64,000 nucleotides of DNA from Marinobacter daqiaonensis (GTDB lineage: Bacteria; Pseudomonadota; Gammaproteobacteria; Pseudomonadales; Oleiphilaceae): positions 2,730,581-2,794,580 of the forward strand of contig NZ_FOYW01000001.1 in assembly GCF_900115285.1 (NCBI RefSeq), in the 5' to 3' direction. The position numbers and the translations under genes are program-made. Under the pieces are notes generated by a model. It had not been told where the DNA came from. It worked only from the letters and a program-made list of their open reading frames with translations, and searched no databases. This document shows positions 8,156 through 16,424 of this stretch, piece by piece; position 1 is the first letter of the stretch, and each line of letters starts with the position of its first letter.

Positions 8156-9778
8156 TCAGGGACGCGCCACGCCAAACTGCATCCGGTGGGGCTCGCGCCG
8201 CTCCGCGTCACGGCAGATCGACAGCACATAGGACAGTACCGAGCGGGTTTCCCTCGGGTCGATCACACCGTCATCCAGCAGCCGGGCGCTGGTGGTGAAC
8301 ACATCCATCTGGCTTTCAAAGGTGTCGATGATCTTCTTCTCCATGGCCGCCAGACGCTCATGATCCACCTCGCCGGTCTTGCGCATCATCGCGGCTTCGG
8401 TGACGTTGGTCATGGTCTTCGCCGCCTGTTCGGCACCCATTACCGCGGTCTTGGCGTTGGGCCAGGAGAAACAGAACCGGGGGGCGAAGCCCCGGCCGCA
8501 CATGCCATAGTTGCCTGCGCCAAAGGAGGCCCCACAGTAGATGGTGATCTGTGGCACGGTGGCGTTGGTGACCGCCTGGATCATCTTGGACCCGTGCTTG
8601 ATGATGCCGGCCTGCTCGTACTCCTTGCCGACCATAAAGCCGGTGGTGTTATTCAGGTACAGGATCGGAGTCTGGGACTGGCAGCAGGCCTGGATGAAAT
8701 GGGTGGCCTTGGTGGCGCCCGCCGGGTCGATGGGGCCGTTGTTGGTGAGAATGCCCACGGCCAGGCCTTCCACTTTGGCGTGACCACAGACAGTGGACGA
8801 CCCGTAGTTGGCACCAAATTCCAGGAAGTAGGAATCGTCCACGATGCGGGCGATCACCTCCTTCATGTCAACCGGACGCTTGTAATCCATGGGCATGATG
8901 CCCAGCAGTTCTTCCCGGTCGTAGCGGGGAGGCTGGAAGGACCGGGACTTCTCTTCCGGCTGATCTCCATCCCAGTCCAGCTGGGCAACGATTTCCCGCA
9001 CCATACGCAGCGCGTCGCGATCATCTTCCGCCAGGTAGTCCCCCAGGCCGGAGATGCTCGTGTGCATTTCGGCCCCGCCCAGCTCTTCCTCGGTGGCGAT
9101 TTCACCGGTGGCTGCCTTGAGCAGTGGCGGTCCTGCCAGGAATGCCCGGGACCGGTCCCGCACCATGATGATGTAATCGGACAGGCCAGTCTGGTAGGCA
9201 CCGCCTGCCGTGGAGGAGCCATGGGTTACCGTGACCACCGGCAGGCCCGCCGCCGACAACCGGGTCAGGTTGGCGAACAGGGTACCGCCGTGGATGAACT
9301 GGTCCACCTGGTACTTGAGCAGGTTGGCACCGGCACTTTCCACCAGTTGCACATAGGGCAGCTTGTTCTGCAGCGCCAGTTCCTGCACCCGAAGCTGTTT
9401 CTCCAGACCCATGGCCTGCAGCGCGCCGGCGTCGATGCCTGAATCGTTGGCGGCGATCATCACCCGTACGCCGGAAACGTAACCAATGCCGGCCACCACC
9501 CCACCGCCGGGTACACTGGTGTCCGGGTCGGGGGTATCAAGCCCGAAACCGGCCAGGGTGGACAGCTCCAGGAAGGGCGCGCCGGGATCCAGCACCAGGG
9601 CGATACGCTCCCGGGGCAGCAACTGGCCCCGTTTCTCGAACCGCGCCTTGGATGCCTCGGATTTGGTCCGGGTGCGGTTCTCGAGCTCACGAATGCGCTC
9701 CAGAATCGATAGCATGCCCTGTCGGTTGTCGCGAAAGGTGTCGCCACCAGTGGAAATTTTGGACTCGATGACTGCCAT
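8156..9778 (-). CDS. Acyl-CoA carboxylase beta subunit: carboxyltransferase (AtuC/LiuB type)
   Basis: Carboxyltransferase of 540 residues, the length of MCC/GCC beta chains. N- and C-terminal crotonase-like halves are visible, with [20 protein letters not shown], the MCC/GCC-type TGEIATEEELGGAEMHTSIS segment, and NNTTGFMVG / ASFGAGNYGMCGR in the second half. It transfers CO2 from biotin to the gamma-methyl carbon of a beta-methyl enoyl-CoA. The start at MAVIESK (9778) fits the family; an in-frame start 11 codons upstream is possible. It is divergent from the GST gene, with a TetR-type palindrome (9925-9944) between them. Confidence 0.93.
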   Translation of the reverse strand: MAVIESKISTGGDTFRDNRQGMLSILERIRELENRTRTKSEASKARFEKRGQLLPRERIALVLDPGAPFLELSTLAGFGLDTPDPDTSVPGGGVVAGIGYVSGVRVMIAANDSGIDAGALQAMGLEKQLRVQELALQNKLPYVQLVESAGANLLKYQVDQFIHGGTLFANLTRLSAAGLPVVTVTHGSSTAGGAYQTGLSDYIIMVRDRSRAFLAGPPLLKAATGEIATEEELGGAEMHTSISGLGDYLAEDDRDALRMVREIVAQLDWDGDQPEEKSRSFQPPRYDREELLGIMPMDYKRPVDMKEVIARIVDDSYFLEFGANYGSSTVCGHAKVEGLAVGILTNNGPIDPAGATKATHFIQACCQSQTPILYLNNTTGFMVGKEYEQAGIIKHGSKMIQAVTNATVPQITIYCGASFGAGNYGMCGRGFAPRFCFSWPNAKTAVMGAEQAAKTMTNVTEAAMMRKTGEVDHERLAAMEKKIIDTFESQMDVFTTSARLLDDGVIDPRETRSVLSYVLSICRDAERREPHRMQFGVARP

Positions 9779-9847
9779 AAGCCTGGTATTCCAGATTCGT
9801 GGATTTCTCACCGGTGTAACACACCAGTACCATTGACTATCCTGAGA

Positions 9848-9895
9848 GAATTCCGCCGGGCCGTCTTGTGCCGACTGGCTGGAGAGGCGGAATTC
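9848..9895. repeat. Inverted repeat GAATTCCGCC / GGCGGAATTC
   Basis: Ten-base arms at 9848-9857 and 9886-9895, separated by 28 bases, in the divergent region between the carboxyltransferase and GST genes. It lies upstream of the operator and is possibly a hairpin in the carboxylase leader RNA. Confidence 0.5.
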
Positions 9896-9924
9896 CGTTA
9901 GCCGTTCGTTATCTCAACATAAAT

Positions 9925-9944
9925 TTGATCAAGCGTTTGGTCAA
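9925..9944. promoter_or_regulatory. TetR-type operator A over divergent promoters
   Basis: TTGATCAAGCGTTTGGTCAA is a near-perfect inverted repeat matching sites B, C and D (16289, 16333, 18394). Toward the GST gene, TTGATC (9925-9930), a 17-base spacer and TAGAAT (9948-9953) form a good sigma-70 promoter. On the other strand, TTGACC and TATGTT at the same spacing point to the carboxylase operon. A repressor bound here would block both. Confidence 0.65.
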
Positions 9945-9981
9945 TACTAGAATCGGAAAAAACCAACAAACGGGAAAACCT

Positions 9982-10626
9982 ATGATCAAGCTTTACCACT
10001 GCATGAGCGCCCGCTCGTTCCGGGCACTGTGGGCCCTGGAGGAACTGGCGCTGGACTACGACCTGCACATGCTGCCGTTTCCGCCCCGGATGTTCAAAAA
10101 AGACTATCTGGGCATCAACCCCCTGGGCACCATTCCCGCTTTCTTCGATGGTGACATCTTCATGACCGAATCCTCTGCCATTGCCCAGTATCTGGCGGAA
10201 CGCTACGGTCAGGGGCAGCTGAATGTCCCGGTGGATGACCCTCGTTACGGGGCCTACCTCAACTGGCTGCATTTCGGCGAGGCGACCCTCACTTTCCCCC
10301 AGACCCTGGTCTTGCGCTACACCCGGCTGGAGCCGGAAGAACGGCGTGTCCCCCAGGTCGCTGAGGACTATAAGAAGTGGTTCCTGGGACGCCTGAGGGC
10401 CGTGGAGGCCTCCCTGGGGACGACTGCACCGTGGATCCTCGGTGACACCTTCACCGCTGCGGACATCTCGGTGGCCTATGCCCTGATGCTGGCGGAGAAC
10501 CTGAACCTGGAGGGAGAGTTCGGTCCCAACACCCGGGCATACTGGGAGCGGATTCAGCAGCGGGATGCCTTCAAACGGGCCCTTGAGAACCAGGAAGAGG
10601 CGGCCACGCTCCAGGGTATTTCCTGA
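9982..10626 (+). CDS. Glutathione S-transferase
   Basis: Soluble GST of 214 residues. It has an N-terminal thioredoxin-fold domain (IKLYHCMSARSFRALWALEE, with the Ser/Arg region that binds glutathione; TESSAIAQYLAERYG is the usual Glu-Ser motif) and a helical C-terminal domain with TFTAADISVAYAL. I start at the ATG at 9982 rather than an upstream GTG in frame, because the GST fold begins here and the promoter at 9925-9953 would otherwise be inside the gene. It is the only plus-strand gene inside the minus-strand atu-like block. It may detoxify an electrophilic enal or epoxide, or act as a GSH-dependent isomerase (inference). Confidence 0.9.
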   Translation: MIKLYHCMSARSFRALWALEELALDYDLHMLPFPPRMFKKDYLGINPLGTIPAFFDGDIFMTESSAIAQYLAERYGQGQLNVPVDDPRYGAYLNWLHFGEATLTFPQTLVLRYTRLEPEERRVPQVAEDYKKWFLGRLRAVEASLGTTAPWILGDTFTAADISVAYALMLAENLNLEGEFGPNTRAYWERIQQRDAFKRALENQEEAATLQGIS

Positions 10627-10759
10627 ACCATGGCAGCCAGGTTCCCCGTTGCTGGCGTCGCGGATCGGAAAACCTTCAGGCCGTGTTCGGGGCGCTGAAG
10701 TCCGGTCCGGAACGACAGGGTAGGGCCATTGCAGGTGTTGTGCGGACTGCCGCCGGGGA

Positions 10760-12562
10760 TCAGAGCAGCCCCCAGCTGCGGGCCTCCTGTTCCGGAACCG
10801 GAATTTCCAGCTCCAGCAGTACCTGGGAATAGGTTTTCCCCTGAGGGTCCAGGTGGAGGGAGCTGACGCCTCCTCCATCCAGGGACTCCGCCAGCAGGAA
10901 GTTGATGCCGTGGATGCCCGGCAACGGGTGCGCCGTAACTTTGCCCCGGGTCAGCCCGCTGAAGCAGGCTTTCACCCGCTCCGGGGTCAGGGCAGCACGA
11001 ATAACATCGAAAAAACGGGGGTCCCGGGCAATCACACCGATGTTCGCGTAGTTGCCCTTGTCGCCACTGCGGGCAACGGCGAGACGGATCAGCGGTATCG
11101 ATACCGTGGCGCCCCCGATCACGTCGGGCGGCTCCAGCTCCTCCGCAGGTTGCGGCTGTCCCGGTCCCTGCTGGCAGGCCTGCGGCAGGGCTACCGGATC
11201 GCCTCCCACTTTCACGGTTACCGGTACCTGGTCCTTGTTGATCAGGCCCGAGAACAGGCCCACGACGGGGCTCGGGCGAGGCCGCCCCGGCGTGACGCCG
11301 GTCACCGCCGGTGACATGGAGAGAGCCGCTCCCACGAATTCCTTGGAAAAGAGTTCGACGCCTTCCTTGCGGGGGTGGTGAACGCCCAGGCGTAGCACGA
11401 CCTCACGGGCCTGAAGGGCCTCCGGTCGTGCGTGATCGCCGAACATGGCTTCGGCACCAATCACCTGCAGGTCCGACTTGGTAAACGCCTGCAGGCCCTC
11501 GTCCTCCAGCATGGCGGAGGCACGGTTGCGGATCGCCTCGCCCATCCGCCTGGCCCTGGCGGCCGCGTCCCGGCCCACGATCACAAAACTGCCTATGCAG
11601 GCAAAACCGCCAAGATAGGTGGCGCTGACCTTATAGCTTGCAGTGGGCTCCCGGCCCCGGGCGCCCTTTATCAGGACCCGGTCCTCACCGACCTGCTCCA
11701 TGGTGACCCGGGTAAAGTCGCAGATCACATCCGGCAGGATGTAGCTGTGGGCGTCGCCGATCTCGTACAGCATCTGCTCACCGGCGGTCAGCGGCGATAC
11801 CAGCCCGCCGGTCTCAGGCGGTTTGGTGAGCACAAAGCTGCCATCCGCCGACACTTCGGCAATGGGGAAACCGGTGTTCTCCCATCCGTCTTCAGTGTCC
11901 TGCCAGTCGGTGAAATTGCCTCCGCTGGTCTGGGCGCCGCATTCGATCAGGTGTCCCACCAGTCCGCCGGCAGCCAGGCGATCGTAATCCTCCGGTTTCC
12001 AGCCGAATTCGTGGATCAGGGGCCCCACCGCCAGCGCGCTGTCGACACAGCGGCCGGTCACCACGATATCGGCGCCGGCATCCAGGGCGGCGGCAATGGG
12101 GAAAGCGCCCAGGTAGGCATTCACGCTCATGACCGTGTCAGGCATGGCGGCGCCGGTTTCCATCTCCCGCAGGCCCTTGTCCCGCAGTTCGTCGGCCCGG
12201 TCGAGCAGGTTATCCCCCTCCACGGTGCCGATCTTCAGCGTCACTCCAGCCTCTTCCGCCACGGCTTCCAGGGCCCGGCGGCAGGCCTGCAGGTTTACCC
12301 CGCCGGCATTGGCAATCACCCGGATGCGCTTGTCGGCAATCTCCCGCACCCACGGTTTCATGACCCGGTCGATGAAGTCCGTGGCATAGCCCGCTTCCGG
12401 ATCCCGGGACCGGGCCTTGGCGAGGATCGACATGGTGATCTCCGCCAGGTAGTCCAGGATCAGGTAATCCACGCCACCGTGGCGGATCAGCTGTTTCGGC
12501 CCCAGAGCAGTGTCGCCCCAGTAACCCGAGGCACCGCCAATTTTTACAACCTTGTCTGACAT
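10760..12562 (-). CDS. atuA: AtuA family protein of acyclic terpene utilization
   Basis: Protein of 600 residues matching AtuA: a long N-terminal DUF1446-type domain (IGGASGYWGDTALGP start; VIANAGGVN; GRCVDSALAVGPLIHEFGW) to about residue 450, then a short Gly/Pro-rich linker and a small C-terminal AtuA-like domain (LAVARSGDKGNYANIGVIAR). AtuA is needed for citronellol/geraniol growth in Pseudomonas, but its reaction is unknown to me; it usually sits with acyl-CoA carboxylase genes, as here. It starts 24 bp after the acyl-CoA dehydrogenase stops. This gene is the best evidence that the block handles terpenoid or other beta-methyl-branched acids. Confidence 0.9.
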   Translation of the reverse strand: MSDKVVKIGGASGYWGDTALGPKQLIRHGGVDYLILDYLAEITMSILAKARSRDPEAGYATDFIDRVMKPWVREIADKRIRVIANAGGVNLQACRRALEAVAEEAGVTLKIGTVEGDNLLDRADELRDKGLREMETGAAMPDTVMSVNAYLGAFPIAAALDAGADIVVTGRCVDSALAVGPLIHEFGWKPEDYDRLAAGGLVGHLIECGAQTSGGNFTDWQDTEDGWENTGFPIAEVSADGSFVLTKPPETGGLVSPLTAGEQMLYEIGDAHSYILPDVICDFTRVTMEQVGEDRVLIKGARGREPTASYKVSATYLGGFACIGSFVIVGRDAAARARRMGEAIRNRASAMLEDEGLQAFTKSDLQVIGAEAMFGDHARPEALQAREVVLRLGVHHPRKEGVELFSKEFVGAALSMSPAVTGVTPGRPRPSPVVGLFSGLINKDQVPVTVKVGGDPVALPQACQQGPGQPQPAEELEPPDVIGGATVSIPLIRLAVARSGDKGNYANIGVIARDPRFFDVIRAALTPERVKACFSGLTRGKVTAHPLPGIHGINFLLAESLDGGGVSSLHLDPQGKTYSQVLLELEIPVPEQEARSWGLL

Positions 12563-12586
12563 AAGGACTCCGCTGGAAAATTCCGC

Positions 12587-13732
12587 TTACAGGCCAAGCT
12601 GGCGCGACGCCAGGTCCCGCATGATCTCTTCGGCACCACCACCGATGGCGTTGACCCGTACCTCCCGGTAGATGCGTTCCGACTTCGGACCCCGCAGGTA
12701 GCCGGCGCCACCAAGGGTCTGCACCGCTTCCCGGGCACAGTACTCCATGGTCAGGGTACTCTGGTTCTTGAGCAGACAGACATCCGCCACCGGGTTGTCC
12801 CCCTGCTCGATTTGCCAGGCCAGTTTTTCCAGGTAGGCCTGGCTGGCCTCGATCTTCATGTACATGTCCGCCAGCTTGTGACGGATCACCTGGTGCTCTA
12901 TCAACGATTTGCCGAAGGTCTGGCGTTGACGGGCGTACTCCACGGTTTCCTCATAGCAGGCCCGGGCAAAGCCGACGCAGCCTGCGGCCATGAAGATGCG
13001 CTCGAAGTTGAAGTTGTTCATGATCATCTTCGACCCCTGGTTTTCCTCTCCCAGAAGATTGCCCGCCGGTACCCGGCAATCGTCGAAATAGAGAGTGGCG
13101 GTGTCGGAACACCACCAGCCCATCTTCCGGTCCAGGGGAGTGCGGGTGAAGCCGGGGGTGTCCCGGTCAATCACCAGCAGGGAGATGCCCCTGTGGCCGG
13201 CCTCGCCGGTGCGAACGGCAACGGTGTAGGTGTCCGCCCGCATCCCGGACGTGATGAAGGTCTTGGAGCCATTCACCACGTAATGGTCACCGTCGCGCCG
13301 GGCGGTGGTCCTCAGGGCGGCCACATCGGAGCCACCGCCTGGCTCGGTGATGGCCAGGGCACTGATGGCCTCACCGGAATAGATGGGCGGCAGCACCCGC
13401 TGCTTGAGCTCCTCGGAACCGTACTTCACGATGGGCGGCGTGCCGATACCGTGACTCATCAGGCTGGCGGACAGACCACCACAGCCGGCCATGGCCAGCT
13501 CCTGGGCAGCGATAATCATGTAGAACAGGTCCGCCTCGATGCCGCCGTACTGTTCCGGGTACCCCAGGGGAATCAGGCCAATGTCCGCTGCCTTTCTGTA
13601 CAGCTCCCGCGGGAACGTGCCGGCCTCGTCCCATTCGGTGACAAAGGGCTCGATCTCCTTGCGGACAAAGGTCCGGACCGAATCCCGAAAAGCCTCGTGT
13701 TCGGCGGTGTAGAAGGGACTGCTGATGGACAT
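12587..13732 (-). CDS. Acyl-CoA dehydrogenase (citronellyl-CoA dehydrogenase-like)
   Basis: FAD-dependent acyl-CoA dehydrogenase of 381 residues. It has the family fold with ALAITEPGGGSDVAAL (FAD/substrate loop), VNGSKTFITSG, RQTFGKSLIEHQ and LGGAGYLR. The C-terminus has IGGGAEEIMRDL, where short-chain-type enzymes carry the catalytic Glu. It lies between AtuA and an AMP ligase, matching the AtuD position in function. It probably introduces the alpha,beta double bond in a methyl-branched acyl-CoA; a general acyl-CoA dehydrogenase role cannot be excluded. Confidence 0.92.
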   Translation of the reverse strand: MSISSPFYTAEHEAFRDSVRTFVRKEIEPFVTEWDEAGTFPRELYRKAADIGLIPLGYPEQYGGIEADLFYMIIAAQELAMAGCGGLSASLMSHGIGTPPIVKYGSEELKQRVLPPIYSGEAISALAITEPGGGSDVAALRTTARRDGDHYVVNGSKTFITSGMRADTYTVAVRTGEAGHRGISLLVIDRDTPGFTRTPLDRKMGWWCSDTATLYFDDCRVPAGNLLGEENQGSKMIMNNFNFERIFMAAGCVGFARACYEETVEYARQRQTFGKSLIEHQVIRHKLADMYMKIEASQAYLEKLAWQIEQGDNPVADVCLLKNQSTLTMEYCAREAVQTLGGAGYLRGPKSERIYREVRVNAIGGGAEEIMRDLASRQLGL

Positions 13733-13758
13733 GGATCTTCCTCGGTTGGATCGTCAGG

Positions 13759-15342
13759 TTACTGGTACTGCTTGCGCAGTTCCCGCTTGAGCACCTTGCC
13801 CGTGGCGGTGCGGGGCAGTTCATCCAGCACCACCAGGTGCCTGGGAATCTTGAAACGGGCCAGTTGGTCCCCGCAGTGGGCCTGGATCTCTTCCAGGGTA
13901 GGCGCCTCGCCCTCCTCGGGGACCACCAGGGCCAAGGGCACTTCACCCCACTTTTCGTCGGGTACGCCGATTACCGCCACGTCACGGACTTTCGGGTGGC
14001 GATAGAGCACCTGTTCCACCTCGGTGGGATAGACGTTCTCACCGCCGGAAATCAGCATGTCTTTCTTGCGATCAACAATGTAATAGAAGCCTTCCTCGTC
14101 CTGTCGGGCCAGGTCACCACTGTGGAACCAGCCGTTGCGCCAGTCCTCGGCGGTGGCGTCCGGGCGATTCCAGTATTCCCGGAACATGCTGGGGCCGCGC
14201 AGCACCAGCTCGCCGGTGTCTCCGGGGGCCACATCGTTGTCGTTCTCGTCCACGATGCGCATCTGGACATGGATCAGGGGCTTGCCCACCGAGCCGTTCT
14301 TGCGCACCGCGTTTTCGTTGTTGAGGACACAGGCTGAGGCGCAGGTCTCGGTCATGCCGAAGCCCTCCAGGAACTGGAAGCCCCGTTTCTGGAAGAACTC
14401 GATGACCGGAATGGGGCAGGGCGCGCCCCCGGACAGCAGCACCTTCAGGGAGGACAGGTCGTAATCATCGAAGTCCGGCCGCTGGCTGAGCATCAGCCAC
14501 ATGGCCGGCAGCACGAACAGGGAGGTGATGCGCTCCTGCTCCAGGTCCCTGAGAAGCGTTTCCGGCTCGAACTGGGGCTGCAATACGATGCGGGCGCCGC
14601 AATACAGCATGGGCAGGGTGTAGATGGCCAGGCCACCGATATGGAACAGGGGCGCCACCGTCAGGGTGCTGTCCGAGGTGTTGAAGGCCAGGGGACTCAT
14701 CTGGGTGTTGATGGCGATCCAGGTAGGGTTGGCGTGGGTCAGCAGCGCTCCCTTAGGCTTACCGGTGGTGCCGGAGGTGTACATCATCATCAGCGGGTCG
14801 TCCTGGGCTACCAGGACATTCCGGTCGGAGGTATCCGCCGCGGCCAGGCTCTCCCGGTAGTCCGGGTCGCCTTCGGCGCCGCGGACACCCTCGCCACACT
14901 CACCGTTCACGGCAATGGCATGCTGCAGGGTGGTTTCACTGCGGATGGGTTCCAGCAGGGGCAGCAGGCGGGCGTGATAGACCACCACCGAGGCTTCGGC
15001 GTCGTTGATGATGAATTCCAGTTCCCGGGGGCTTAGCCGGAAGTTCAGGGGAACCGCAATGGCGCCGAGCTTGGCGCAGGCAAAGAAGGTTTCCAGGAAC
15101 GCGGTACTGTTGATCATCAGCAGCGCCACCCGGCTGCCCTGGGTGATACCGCGTGCCGCCAGCATGTTGGCCGCGCGGTTCACCCGCTGGTCGAGTTCGC
15201 TGTAGCTGACACGGTCCTCGTTGTACACCAGCGCCTCGCTATCCGGGCGATACCAGGCGTGGTAGCGCAACCAGTCACCGATGCCCCCGATGTAGTGGGA
15301 GCCGAGGCTGGGGTCGGTTTTTTGTACTTGTTGTTGGGTCAT
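13759..15342 (-). CDS. AMP-forming acyl-CoA ligase
   Basis: ANL-superfamily ligase of 527 residues that activates an acid to its acyl-CoA via an acyl-AMP. The P-loop is MMYTSGTTGKPKGALLTH; the hinge/A8 region is FHSGDLARQDEEGFYYIVDR; RTATGKVLKREL carries the C-terminal catalytic Lys. The start at MTQQQVQ (15342) is preceded by AGAGG. It follows the AraC gene by 50 bp and precedes the acyl-CoA dehydrogenase by 26 bp, so regulator, ligase, dehydrogenase and AtuA probably form one operon. The likely substrate is a medium-chain branched or terpenoid acid. Confidence 0.92.
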   Translation of the reverse strand: MTQQQVQKTDPSLGSHYIGGIGDWLRYHAWYRPDSEALVYNEDRVSYSELDQRVNRAANMLAARGITQGSRVALLMINSTAFLETFFACAKLGAIAVPLNFRLSPRELEFIINDAEASVVVYHARLLPLLEPIRSETTLQHAIAVNGECGEGVRGAEGDPDYRESLAAADTSDRNVLVAQDDPLMMMYTSGTTGKPKGALLTHANPTWIAINTQMSPLAFNTSDSTLTVAPLFHIGGLAIYTLPMLYCGARIVLQPQFEPETLLRDLEQERITSLFVLPAMWLMLSQRPDFDDYDLSSLKVLLSGGAPCPIPVIEFFQKRGFQFLEGFGMTETCASACVLNNENAVRKNGSVGKPLIHVQMRIVDENDNDVAPGDTGELVLRGPSMFREYWNRPDATAEDWRNGWFHSGDLARQDEEGFYYIVDRKKDMLISGGENVYPTEVEQVLYRHPKVRDVAVIGVPDEKWGEVPLALVVPEEGEAPTLEEIQAHCGDQLARFKIPRHLVVLDELPRTATGKVLKRELRKQYQ

Positions 15343-15392
15343 GATGAACCTCTGATCATCCGTCTCACGAATTGGAGCTGTGTTAAGGGGCA

Positions 15393-16253
15393 CTAGACCA
15401 TAGCAGTGCGCGATGTGACCAGCTTGCGCGAACTGGCTGCCCGCGCGGAAACCGGTGTTTCCGCGGCCGGAACCTGCACACGGATTCGCAGCCTGCGGGA
15501 ACCATTGACAATATCCCGCGGCGGCAGCCCGTAGATTCGACGTATGGAGTGGCTGAAATGGGTGGAGTCCGGGTAGCCGGTTTCCAGGGCAATGTCGGTC
15601 AGTGTCGACGCTGAGCGGACGTGATAGAGCAGACTGCGGGCCCGGCGCCAGGCCCGGTACTTGCGCAGGCAGACCCCTGTCTCCGCCTTGAAGAGGTGCA
15701 GAAACCGCGACAGAGAAAGCCCCTCCAGTTCCGCCAGGTCAGAGGCACCGCAGGGCTCGGCGGTATATTCACAGATATGATCCACGACACGGCTGACTCG
15801 GGGATCCAGCGTGCGACGGGGCAGGGACTGCCCGAACAGCAGGTCGTCAAACTCACTGTCCGAAAGACGATTTTCCGAAGCCGCCTGCTGCAATCGGCCC
15901 ACTCCTGCCAGCACTCGTGCCTTCAATGCCAGTGGATCAGTCATCAGCCTGTCGTGGATACAGAGACCGGCCCCTTCCGTGTCGGTGTATTCGGGCTCCA
16001 GCATCACCACGGCCAGATGCCGGTCACGGGACCGGATCCGATGGGGCGTATAGGGTGGCACCCAGGCCAGGTGCTGTGCCTGCCAGCCATCACCCAGGTC
16101 TACGTTCAACGGCGCCTGGTCTGCCACATAAAGAGTGGCACAGCCGAAGTTGCGGATCGCCGGCCTGCCCAGCAGGCCGTAGTAGAAGACCCGGTGATCA
16201 CCAATAAGCATCAGCCGGTGGCCCGTGTGTGTCCCGCCGGGGGTAAGATCCAT
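15393..16253 (-). CDS. AraC-family transcriptional regulator
   Basis: Regulator of 286 residues with an N-terminal sensing region and a C-terminal double HTH (LSRFLHLFKAETGVCLRKYR; DIALETGYPDSTHFSHSIRR). I start at the ATG at 16253, which has GAGAGGG eight bases upstream; a TTG nine codons earlier is possible. It is the first gene of the minus-strand operon and faces the acyl-CoA dehydrogenase at 16425 across a region with two TetR-type palindromes. It probably activates the downstream ligase/AtuA genes in response to the growth substrate (inference). Confidence 0.88.
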   Translation of the reverse strand: MDLTPGGTHTGHRLMLIGDHRVFYYGLLGRPAIRNFGCATLYVADQAPLNVDLGDGWQAQHLAWVPPYTPHRIRSRDRHLAVVMLEPEYTDTEGAGLCIHDRLMTDPLALKARVLAGVGRLQQAASENRLSDSEFDDLLFGQSLPRRTLDPRVSRVVDHICEYTAEPCGASDLAELEGLSLSRFLHLFKAETGVCLRKYRAWRRARSLLYHVRSASTLTDIALETGYPDSTHFSHSIRRIYGLPPRDIVNGSRRLRIRVQVPAAETPVSARAASSRKLVTSRTAMV

Positions 16254-16288
16254 CGCGTTTACCCTCTCGTTTGTCGTCAATTCAAGGT

Positions 16289-16308
16289 TAGACCTAACAC
16301 TTGGTCAA
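16289..16308. promoter_or_regulatory. TetR-type operator B
   Basis: TAGACCTAACACTTGGTCAA is an imperfect copy of the class in 9925-9944. It overlaps a possible -35 TTGGTC (16301-16306) of the acyl-CoA dehydrogenase promoter, which has TACTAT 17 bases later (16324-16329). Confidence 0.55.
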
Positions 16309-16332
16309 ATTCAAGATTGCCGCTACTATAAT

Positions 16333-16352
16333 TTGACCGAATGATTGGTCTC
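16333..16352. promoter_or_regulatory. TetR-type operator C
   Basis: TTGACCGAATGATTGGTCTC lies 24 bases after operator B and directly after a TATAAT (16327-16332). It would cover the transcription start of the gene at 16425. Confidence 0.55.
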
Positions 16353-16424
16353 ATGTCTGAATGACATCCAGACAGACCCACATAATGCCCCGGGGCGAGC
16401 CGCCCTGCCCGATTGGAGAGCAGC

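Noticed and set aside
6608..9442. A 944-codon open frame on the plus strand opposite the carboxylase genes
   Set aside because: It lies antisense to two clear, motif-complete carboxylase subunits; long antisense frames are common in GC-rich DNA, and the translation is rich in His/Gln/Gly without recognisable domains.
11432..12559. A 375-codon plus-strand frame opposite atuA
   Set aside because: Shadow frame; the minus-strand reading is a full-length AtuA.
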